Shown: positions 56,361 through 64,000 of the stretch, piece after piece
How the letters are laid out: each line of letters begins with the position of its first letter
How positions within the stretch are numbered: the first letter of the stretch is position 1
Source of the DNA: Arachnopeziza araneosa
Lineage: Eukaryota > Ascomycota > Leotiomycetes > Helotiales > Arachnopezizaceae
Assembly (NCBI GenBank): GCA_003988855.1
Contig: QYAI01000173.1
Span: forward strand, 1 to 64,000
Direction: 5' to 3'
DNA length: 64,000 nucleotides
The notes under the pieces: generated by a model
Seen by the model: only the letters and a program-made list of their open reading frames with translations
Told to the model about the DNA's origin: nothing
The model's database searches: none
Position numbers and translations under genes: made by a program

Positions 56361-57099
56361 CAGACTGTATGTAATGCTTCGATGAAGTATGTTATATGTA
56401 GATGGGCTGGCGGCGATACTTTCTGGAATTCTAGATATGTGGAGATCTTAAATGGCTGCCGCCTACTCATGGCTGGATGTGTGGGGACGAAGATCACGTG
56501 ACTGGAGTGCTGTAGATTCAATTGAAATGTATGCTACGGCAGGTAGGTCTCTCAAAATAGATCCATGGTATGTAGTTAATTATTGACTATAAGGCTCTTG
56601 CTAAACAGATAAGAAATAGTTGAAATAGATATTTGAGAGACAAAGCGAGAAGAAGTGTGCAAGATGGCAACTAAGGAAGAGGGGGGAGAAGAATGAATTG
56701 GGAGAGGAAAAGGGAGAATATGCAAAAAAGATTCCCTCAACTTTAAAAACGCTTCCGCTCGATGCCGTCAAGATACATGCATATCGCATCAACCGGAAAT
56801 ACCTATTGATGACCTGTAAGCGCTAGAGTTCAAGCATACATAATTGAAGAAATTGAAAATAAGCTACTGAACCTCGTACTTATTTTCTATTCAATCACTA
56901 CTCATGCTGACGATTCGGTAGTATTGAAGAAGCGCGCCTCTAACGGTGAGCACTTACAGGCCTCGAACTCCGAATACGAGAGGCTCGGAAAGCGTTACGA
57001 TGAGGATATTCAAGGCAGCGAATCTGTCAGGAATTCCCATCCTTGCGTTAAATCATCACAATACATCGCCCCATTTTTTTAGCCTCCTTATATTTGTGA
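56361..57099. other. Intergenic, no supported gene
   Basis: No supported ORF. The plus-strand frame starting at 56946 is judged to be non-coding until about 57100, where kinase-like sequence begins. Confidence 0.45.
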
Positions 57100-57347
57100 C
57101 GGTCTTGGACTTAACGCCGAATTCATTACATGCAGGTGCTGATTCCTCTGTTTTTCCTGACAAGGTCAACAGTATCAAATCTGCAGAAGCTCACCAGGCG
57201 GCGTGCTATGGAACTGTTGCGGCAAGCTTTGCACTGGAGCAGATTGGCTTGCCGGGTAGGAGAAACCTAGAGGATGGCCAAGAACTGTGGAATGATGTCG
57301 CGGTTCAGGAGAGGTTAGCTGAATATATGTTGAGCGTTGGTGCGTGA
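57100..57347 (+). pseudogene. C-terminal relic of a PfkB-family carbohydrate kinase
   Basis: The reading EAHQAACYGTVAASFALEQI followed by GLPGRRNLEDGQELWNDVAV and RLAEYM matches the last 60 residues of fungal PfkB-type kinases. The catalytic GAGD motif and everything before it are missing: the sequence upstream is unrelated. It is a 3' gene fragment ending in a normal stop. Confidence 0.6.
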
Positions 57348-58105
57348 ATTCGATTATGAAGGCTGCATTAGAAATTAAATGATGGTCAACTTTCGCCCAT
57401 CTCTGCAAATAGATGATAAAAGAAGAGATGATATCAAGTCCTAATCGAGATTAGCAGAATCGCACATCGTAGCTTTATCGTTAACCTTTACTTTCCATTT
57501 CCAGTTTTAGCCTGATATCGCCGATGCAGTACAAGTCTACCAAGTTGTGAAAGTGAGCTAATATTTAAGCAGCAAGATGAAGGACAATTGTATCTCAAAG
57601 CAAGTATTCAATTCCCTCTAATCCCTGGGAAGACCGGCCTGCAACCTTCTCTGAATACGAATTCCGCATCAACGCTGCCGCGTACAGCATTAATACCGCG
57701 AGTAACAATGATAAAGACTGAGTCACTTTCAACAACATTAGTTCTTTGTCTTACGATCTTAAAAAAGTAAACTGAAAAAGAGTGATACAAGGTCATGTGA
57801 TTTCTGCCGTTTTCAGTCTAGCCCCAGTGAGCAGGTCCTAGCGGTTCAACCCCTGGCTGGGTAGGTATTTCAGTCCTTTGCTGCTATAAAATTCACCTTG
57901 TCTCTCATTATTCTGTATTTAATTCATGACTTTTACCTGTTTTTACCGAACATTCATGACTGATTCTTAGACCCATTGTTCTTCCCTAATTCATACCTGG
58001 GTAGCAGGATTCAAAACTTGAGGAATTTTCACCACGTGACTGAAGAAATTCAAATCTTTCTCTCACCTCATCTCACCTCCCTGTTGTCAACCACGTCCCC
58101 GGGGA
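57348..58105. other. Intergenic, upstream of the carrier gene
   Basis: No supported ORF. A GGTTCAACCCC sequence near 57842 does not form a tRNA T-arm. Confidence 0.45.
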
Positions 58106-58942
58106 ATGGACGCAGGCCTACTTGAGAATGTTGGAGCGAGTGCTATAGGCTCTATCATCTCGAAACTCGTTTGCTATCCCTTGGACACCATAGCAGTACA
58201 ATATCAAACCTCCACTCGACGCCCCCTTCTCTCAATCTCACCCAAACAGTACTATCGGGGCATTGGCGTCTCGCTCCTCACCATTACACCAGCCACAGCG
58301 CTCTACCTGACGACGCGTGAGGCCGCTCAGGTTGCTCTCCTCCCTCGTCTCGGCGATGGCGCACTCAATGACGCGCTCTCTGGAATCATGGCCGAGCTCA
58401 CCGCGAGCGTGCTCTTCACGCCCATGGAGGTCTTGAAAGCCCGGTTGCAGATTTCACATTCCGGCCAAGAAGGAAAACTCGTTTACCAACTCCGGGAAAT
58501 CGCGCGAAAAGAAGGCTTCCGTGGATTTTATCGGGGCTATGTGGCGGGGATTGCGATGTACATCCCGTACAATGTTCTGTGGTGGACTACGTATGGGAAG
58601 GTCAGACGAGAAATGCCGGAGAGGAGTATCGTTGAACAGATTGCGGCTGGGGCTGGGGTGGCTTCTCTGTCCTCCGCTGCGTTCATTCATCCATTGGAAT
58701 TAGTGAAAACGAGGTATCAGGTTGCGACGAGTGACACTGTTGCAGCTACTGGGTCAAGAAGCTCAGACAGAAGAGGCCTGGTACAGGTAGTCAGGAATGT
58801 AATGAAGGAGAGTGGGATGAGGGGATTCTACGCTGGCTTTGTTCCAACGGTGATGAGGAGTGTACCGAGTGCGATCATCATGATGTGTGTTTTTGAGCAG
58901 TTGAAGGCGAAGAGAAAGGAACCCGATGCATCTGTTTTATAA
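58106..58942 (+). CDS. Mitochondrial carrier family protein
   Basis: Single-exon frame of 278 residues with three repeats, each with a P-x-(D/E)-x-x-(K/R)-type signature at the end of its odd helix: YPLDTIAVQ (Lys/Arg replaced by Ala in the first), TPMEVLKAR and HPLELVKTR. GFRGFYRGY and GMRGFYAGFVPTVMR are the matching repeat ends. Six membrane helices are expected in the inner mitochondrial membrane. The substrate cannot be assigned; the sequence pattern is closest to SAM- or iron-type carriers in layout, but this is only an impression. First ATG with family-like spacing to helix 1 was used. Confidence 0.88.
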   Translation: MDAGLLENVGASAIGSIISKLVCYPLDTIAVQYQTSTRRPLLSISPKQYYRGIGVSLLTITPATALYLTTREAAQVALLPRLGDGALNDALSGIMAELTASVLFTPMEVLKARLQISHSGQEGKLVYQLREIARKEGFRGFYRGYVAGIAMYIPYNVLWWTTYGKVRREMPERSIVEQIAAGAGVASLSSAAFIHPLELVKTRYQVATSDTVAATGSRSSDRRGLVQVVRNVMKESGMRGFYAGFVPTVMRSVPSAIIMMCVFEQLKAKRKEPDASVL

Positions 58943-59336
58943 GATCGGTTGGGTATGCATTGAACTGGAGATACATGGTAGACTCTAGACGATAGAAGAT
59001 GGCCAGCGCTCTGCAATTATGGTCACATGTACAACACTAGAAACAACCCAATTCGAATACATCTACTCTTCATTGTACTAAGAGATACACTGAATCACAG
59101 GACAGCAAATTCATGTTTTATGGTAAATTTTGACTACGGTTCTTCCGAAAAACCTAGTGTTATACTCTGCTGCGCCGCAACGAGATGACTAAATCAGCCT
59201 TACGGCCCCATGGCCAGGCACCAGCCGGCTTATTTTCTGCAGGTATAAAACTACTTCAACAGCCTCATGCCCGAAGTGACCATTATAATTTCCCATTTTT
59301 CTTCATCTTCACGACTCTGCCTTACTTGGGAGGAAA
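58943..59336. other. Intergenic, upstream of the 59337 gene
   Basis: No supported ORF. A TATAAA lies at about 59244. Confidence 0.4.
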
Positions 59337-60038
59337 ATGCATTACGTCCGCCATCTCACCGGTTCGACGATTGAAGAACAGCTCTTCCCCGCCGGCCGCA
59401 CCTTGAACTTCTCCGATGAGACCCCAATCAGAACCGTGAGCACGCTTCTACGACATGCGTGGGTCTCGATTCCTCCTCAGACGACGCCGACAGGGGATCC
59501 CGCCAGTCTCAGCACTTTCATGAGAGACGCCAGCCACCTATCGCCAGAGGGACGAGCCAACGCACCCAAGAATCCGGATCTGACGATTTCTACCGAGTGG
59601 CGCAATGAGATCTACGAGAACTGGAATCACGTCTTTTATGACGTGATGAATTTTTTGACAGAGGCGGCGGCCGGGGTGGGTCATCTGGAGCCGCCGAGTC
59701 ACGATGTGTTAGCGGTGTACTTTCCTCAGTCTGAAAGCGAGGGTACTCTTGTTGAAGGTACGGGAGAAAAGAAAACAAGAGAAGCGTGGGAAGGGAAATG
59801 GTCGACTCATGTGCTGCTCATTCCGACGTATCTTCCAAAGGGATTGAAGGTGAAGATTTTAAAAAAGGATAGTAAAGAAGTTTTGGTTGAGTTTGAGAAG
59901 CAAGAGAGCGAGATCATGACCGAGATTTTCTGGTTGAAGAAAGAAACGGAAGTTATTGTGAACTTGGAGATGGAAGGGGAGAATCTGACTGCGGGCGAGC
60001 TGGCTGTTGTATTTGCAGTTGGCGTGTTGTGCGATTGA
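59337..60038 (+). CDS. Hypothetical protein, 233 residues
   Basis: Intron-less frame with a clear ATG and normal codon use. It starts MHYVRHLTGSTIEEQLFPAG and contains WRNEIYENWNHVFYDVMNFL in the middle. The second half is Lys/Glu-rich with beta-type alternation (VKILKKDSKEVLVEFEKQ, EVIVNLEMEGENLTAGELAV). There is no signal peptide, membrane helix or motif that I can name. It follows the carrier in the same direction at 394 bp. Probably a real gene given its length and composition. Confidence 0.6.
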   Translation: MHYVRHLTGSTIEEQLFPAGRTLNFSDETPIRTVSTLLRHAWVSIPPQTTPTGDPASLSTFMRDASHLSPEGRANAPKNPDLTISTEWRNEIYENWNHVFYDVMNFLTEAAAGVGHLEPPSHDVLAVYFPQSESEGTLVEGTGEKKTREAWEGKWSTHVLLIPTYLPKGLKVKILKKDSKEVLVEFEKQESEIMTEIFWLKKETEVIVNLEMEGENLTAGELAVVFAVGVLCD

Positions 60039-60593
60039 TGATGAATCAAGGAAGAGAAAATGCGATCTCGGACGGAAATTTTTTAGATTGTTTCCTCAAT
60101 TAGAAATTGTGCCTCTGACTCTACTGTGATTGTAGCTCTGAGTTGCAACCTGAAAATGAAACTGGAAAAGCGCCAAGAAGTTTCTCGTTTATCAAGTAAC
60201 CTCTCCTGTGATTGCGGCCTATGTAACTTTATGAGTCTTCCTTCTTGGTCCAAAGAGGTACTAGTTGATTGCTCCGGGGTTACCACAACTATTAGGAAGA
60301 AACTTCGAGAATCAACAGGGCCTTGAGAGCCTCTATCTCGTGTATTTAAAGAATACTAAGTTAAAGAGCAAGAGTCAGAGTCAGAGGCTTCTCAATATGA
60401 TGAAGGTACAGATAGGGTATTCATAATCCGGGCAAGCGGCCCCTGAATGCTTCACGGAAGTAAGAAGATTGATGCCTGGATCTTAAGTTGAGCGGCATCT
60501 TCGCCGCTGTGGTAGCAACGCATCCCGGATCTCTTATCTGGAGCTATACAAATTCAAGTCATTCTTTGTCGTGAATAAGCAAGATTGGCATAC
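60039..60593. other. Intergenic, no supported gene
   Basis: Only short frames on both strands (60083-60326). Confidence 0.45.
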
Positions 60594-62095
60594 TCAGTAC
60601 ACAAGAAAATCCTCCATTTGATTATCAGCACTCAGCATCTCCCCATCCATCATGCCATGGAAGAAGCATTCTCCTACTAGCCTGTGTATATACCTTCCGT
60701 CGTGAAGAGTTTCATTCCGTAGAAGAAGTGGAGTGCGTGTGCCATGGAAAATACAAACAATGTCACCGCTCATAGTATAAGAAGGCACCCAGCCCATGTA
60801 ACCCCATTCTGTGACACAAAATCTACGACCATTAGCCATTGGCTTTAAAGCACGGTCAAAGTTCACACCTCGTCCCAGAAGTTATCGTCCATGTTCGGTC
60901 TGGAGGGAAGATTCTGATGGAGCGAAGGATCTAGAAGCAATTTATCTACAGAGTGAAATTCCGAAACAAACGAGGTAGATGCCGGCCGATTCTCCTCTGT
61001 TCTGTCTCCGATGAGAGCCCTCCAAAATGCTTCTTCACGTGGCTGTAAGGTCAAGTACGGGTCTGGGGAGTAATTTTCTTTCAGTTTGCGGCATTCCTCG
61101 TACCAGGACATATCCGCTGATCGGGTGCCTTGTCCCTCATCAAATATGTAACCTCGGAGTCATTTTTTCCAACAACTTTAACTTTCTCGATACCTACGCC
61201 GGTGAGCCGAATTGCGTTGAGATCGGTCTCAAGGAGAATTTTTTCGTTGTATTTTCGTCCTTCTGAAGCATTGTATGCAGGTCCGACTGTAAAGCTGTCG
61301 AGAGGAATGACGCCCGAAGGCTTGCTCCAATCCGGCACCCAAGAAGGAAGCCCATCCATCTTCCGTACATGCCCAATAACTGCCCCAGACAAAAGAGCAA
61401 GGCTATTTTGCTTTCGAGATAAGATGTGTCTAGCTGCTTTTATGTAGACTTGCTCCGGGGTTTTATAGTAGTCTATCCATTCCTTCATGTCCAAATTATC
61501 CGTCACAAGACCCAATATGGCGAAAAATTTGTCTCTCGGATCAGTAGCTTGATGGTTAGCGAAGTACATCATGGCTTCACTAAGGGTCCAACTTTTCTTG
61601 ATAAATAACGATCTCCGAACAAAATTGATTAGTTGACTCTTCAAGTAGAATGGTATGACACTTTCGATACTAGATTTAGTGGTTGGCGTTTGAGTAGAAC
61701 GCCTACGATTCAGAAATCGTCTCGCAATCCAGTGTACCACATCCCAACTCAGCATTCCATGCCCATGGATCAGATAAAGCTCGCGGGCTACGGCCACTTC
61801 CTGAACTACCCAGGTCCTACTAAACCAAGGGTGAGTAATAAGTTCACCGAGTGCAAGCCATGATGAAGGATCTCTCTCCTGCAGATATCTCTGTACCGTC
61901 TCTTTCGGTGAAATGATTGGAGAAATATTGTATATGTCGAATAGTAGCCATGCTGCTTCTCTCTCATAGCCGTTATCACCTAGATAGACAATAACTCGAC
62001 GAGCGCGAGTGTAGATCTCCCGCATGAGTGGTATTTGATGGTTTTTTTCATCGCGATCGTCCTGATTAATACATAATGTGACGTTCCATCTGAAC
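60594..62095 (-). pseudogene. Broken HET-domain (heterokaryon incompatibility) gene
   Basis: On the minus strand the sequence enters the HET domain at CINQDDRDEKNHQIPLMREI and continues with YTRARRVIVYLGD, HPWFSRTWVVQEVAVA, TDPRDKFFAILGLV and LPSWVPDWSKP. The first third of the HET domain is absent; only RWNVTL precedes CINQ. After KVVGKNDSE the frame must change by one base to reach MSWYEECRKLKENYSPDPYL. It must change again at GAGGTGTGAAC (about 60861-60871), where one extra GT separates NFWDEV from NFDRALKPMANGRRFCVTEW. The rest (GDIVCIFHG, YIHRLVGECFFHGMMDGEML) is the normal HET C terminus. HET proteins trigger cell death on non-self fusion; this copy is probably inactive. Confidence 0.75.
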
Positions 62096-62577
62096 GAAAG
62101 TGACTCAACTGTGTCGTTCCATCTGAAAGAAATGCGCAGGGATAGGAAGGATCCAGACTAAGCATCGCCAAACTCCACCAGCTCTTTCGCGCCTCGCGAA
62201 TTCCTCCCTTACACCTTTGCATCCTCATTACCAACAGGCCTGGCCCCGGATATCCATGATCATAATGCACTGCTCTAATCCATTCGTATTATCAGGCTGC
62301 ATGCCGGTCACCGGGCTCCGTGCCACGGTTGCCGCTGACAGGACACTCCCGGCTCGGGGCGTGGGAGCCGTTTTGGGCCCCCTCTTGGCAAAGTCTCTCT
62401 TACAGTCCTTCCACTTCATCCTCTGCTGCGCACCGTTCTCTCTTGCATTTTTTCTCTACGCGCATTCACAAGCTCGAGTCTCTTAACTTTTCGCTCTCCG
62501 TACTTGATAAATTCTTCTTATAATATAAATTTTATTTATATTCTTTATATTCTAGAACAACACGATTTCGCCTTACA
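62096..62577. other. Intergenic with a short duplication
   Basis: TTTC(T/G)TTCAGATGGAACG is present twice (near 62060-62100 and 62115-62135, minus strand), at the truncated 5' edge of the HET gene. The duplication may mark the break. A GC-rich block lies around 62310-62400. No gene. Confidence 0.4.
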
Positions 62578-63145
62578 ATGCCTCCGCCGAGGAGACGGAA
62601 ATTCCTCTAGTCCGACCCTGAAGCAAAGAGGGCAAGGGAAGAGAAGATTATCCAAGAATATAGCTAGCAGCTACCGGATGACAATCCCGATGTTGCAGGA
62701 GAAACTGAAGCGTGTCGTGAGAGGCTGATGATGGAGTGGAAAGAGTATGTTTAGAATTTTGTAGAACCTAGCACTATCTAAAGCTAATAACTATAATCTA
62801 GCTACTTTAGCGCCCTTACTACAAACCCAGATAGCATTTGGCTCGATCTCTGCCTTGAAAAGGACCTTGCTAGTGATAGGAGTCGGGCTTTCTTAAAGGC
62901 TTATGTCAAGGACTCTGCCTAAGAAGTTCCTGTGCTTGGGCCGGGAGAGATCGCCTAGAAGCAGACGGTCACCTCGGCCAATTCCTTACTCAACGTCTGG
63001 AGGAACCTTATTTCAAAGGCAGATGCTACTGTACTACGAGATAAGAGGCGAGAGGATCCTGCGAATCAGAATACTTGGAGACTGAGGTAGATGGATCATA
63101 CTAATCGAAAGGGCCATGGTCTCGTCTTTGAGATCTCCAAGGTTA
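62578..63145 (+). pseudogene. Stop-riddled decayed coding region
   Basis: From an ATG at 62578 (MPPPRRRKFL) a protein-like reading continues with in-frame stops: TAG after FL, after IIQEYS, after EWKEYV. After a short gap it goes on as TNPDSIWLDLCLEKDLASDR, SRAFLKAYVKDSA, EVPVLGPGEIA, TVTSANSLLNVWRNLISKAD and RREDPANQNTWRL, with further TAA and TAG codons. Most stops are TAG or TAA where CAG, CAA or TGG would be natural, as expected from C-to-T repeat-induced mutation. I have a weak impression of the N-terminal region of fungal FluG/DUF3435-type repeat proteins, but cannot confirm it. Confidence 0.5.
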
Positions 63146-63349
63146 GTTAAACACGACCGCCTTCCTAATCAACATTCTTTTCTCTTTCCTTAGTTCCTAT
63201 TCTTTCTGATGTTGAAATATACAGTGGATTTTTAGAGCTGGTGCAGAGGAACTCGGGCTTTGCACCTTATTGATTGTTAAGAAGATAGAGGCAACAGCAG
63301 AAGATTCATAGGTATAGAGAAGAGAGGATAGATTGCGTTGTTACGAATG

Positions 63350-63540
63350 GAGCATTGATCACACGGATTTCATTGATATTCTCTTCGTACCGATACATTG
63401 ATTTATCTACTTGTTTCTTATTTGTTTTCATGTTCTGAGTTCTTTGCTCTGGTCGTTCTTCCGAAATATACTATCGAGAGCTAGTTGAGGGCCAACGAGA
63501 TTCTTATTTTATTGGCTGCTCCTCTGCCCCTCGTACACTA
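63350..63540 (+). repeat. LTR-like dispersed repeat, copy B
   Basis: Second copy of the repeat at 46897-47094, same strand, from TTGATCACACGGATTTCATT to CCCCTCGTACACTA, with small indels. TGTTACGAATGG just before it may be the LTR start. It lies beside a decayed repeat-like gene, consistent with a transposon-rich edge. Confidence 0.75.
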
Positions 63541-64000
63541 GAGTCCGAATTAGGTTCCTCGCTATGCTTATTCTCGCTGGAATTGATGGCTTTAGGCCGA
63601 AGGCTCTCTTACGTTTTCTATTTAATCAAATTCAACTAGCTGTTGTAAGAGATCAGAGTGACCGGTCAAAGACGAAAATCGCAGTCACGTTCCAGGTTCC
63701 GATTGTTAAAGAACGTCGAAGTACCCGAGTGTGATGAGAAGGATATCACGTGAACTGAATGTCATGCGTAGACGGCACGGGCAGACAGAACCTCATTACC
63801 GAAGTATGGAGAATAAGAAGTACATTCAGAGTCTATTCGAACTAGAGCCGGAGAGAAGTCTGCTGTAGATAAGGCATACCTTACTTATGTAGTTTTTTCT
63901 TTCCTTATATTCTTCTTTTCCTTCGTAGCTAGCCTATAAACCGAATATACTCAGACTATTAACGCACTCTTATATGCCTCTTGACTAGCTATATTCGTGT
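63541..64000. other. Window end, no supported gene
   Basis: AT-rich with no ORF of note. Confidence 0.4.

Noticed and set aside
57835..57870. Possible tRNA T-arm (GGTTCAACCCC)
   Set aside because: Flanking bases do not pair as a T-stem and no matching acceptor or anticodon arms were seen.

Overview
The window looks like nuclear DNA of a filamentous ascomycete (Pezizomycotina). Nearly every recognisable gene is split by short GT-AG introns, mostly 43-100 bp, with TACTAAC/CTAAC-like branch sites. The protein families are also typical: NACHT/STAND proteins with fungal N-terminal domains, HET, LysM, UstYa, Zn2Cys6 and LaeA-type methyltransferases. A Leotiomycetes-like origin is my guess and is not proven. 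Exon coordinates were assembled by hand from splice signals, reading-frame continuity and family motifs; they are given as exon lists in the evidence fields.

Layout. 0-3 kb: the 3' part of a LysM protein and weak ORFs. 3.3-6.2 kb: a NACHT STAND protein. 6.7-10 kb: a SAM methyltransferase and a cytochrome P450, convergent. 10.9-12.7 kb: an unusual fusion of a STAND-type N-terminal helical domain to a G-protein alpha-like domain whose nucleotide-binding motifs are eroded. 12.8-17.5 kb: a secreted alpha/beta hydrolase, a MATE transporter and an isochorismatase-like hydrolase. 17.6-18.4 kb: a membrane-protein relic. 19.1-24.7 kb: a 1733-residue NWD-NACHT-ankyrin protein ending in a protein-kinase fold without catalytic residues. 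25.9-27 kb: an unknown Cys/His-rich protein with an acidic/basic tail. 28.9-33.9 kb: an MFS transporter, a UstYa-family protein and a repeat-bearing secreted precursor peptide, which together look like a small dikaritin-type RiPP cluster. 35.2-38 kb: a broken ankyrin gene and a small relic. 38.6-43.9 kb: a lipase-NACHT-WD40 protein. 45.6-46.6 kb: a BTB protein with a C-terminal membrane anchor. 48.8-50.1 kb: replication factor C subunit 3. 50.8-53.9 kb: a Gal80-like oxidoreductase and a divergent Zn2Cys6 regulator. 54-57.3 kb: a caleosin relic, an F-box-like protein and a PfkB-kinase relic. 58.1-60 kb: a mitochondrial carrier and a hypothetical protein. 60.6-62.1 kb: a broken HET gene. 62.5-64 kb: a decayed, stop-riddled coding region and an LTR-like repeat that also occurs at 46.9 kb.

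How it fits together. Housekeeping genes (RFC3, mitochondrial carrier) are scattered among accessory genes. The accessory content has two themes. One is STAND/allorecognition-type proteins: three intact NACHT proteins, the G-alpha fusion, and broken HET and ankyrin genes. The other is specialised metabolism: the RiPP trio, plus the methyltransferase/P450/hydrolase/MATE neighbourhood. The strongest candidates for something undescribed are the RiPP cluster with a Tyr-rich VYDYYGG repeat core, the STAND-N/pseudo-G-alpha fusion, and the NACHT-ankyrin-pseudokinase.
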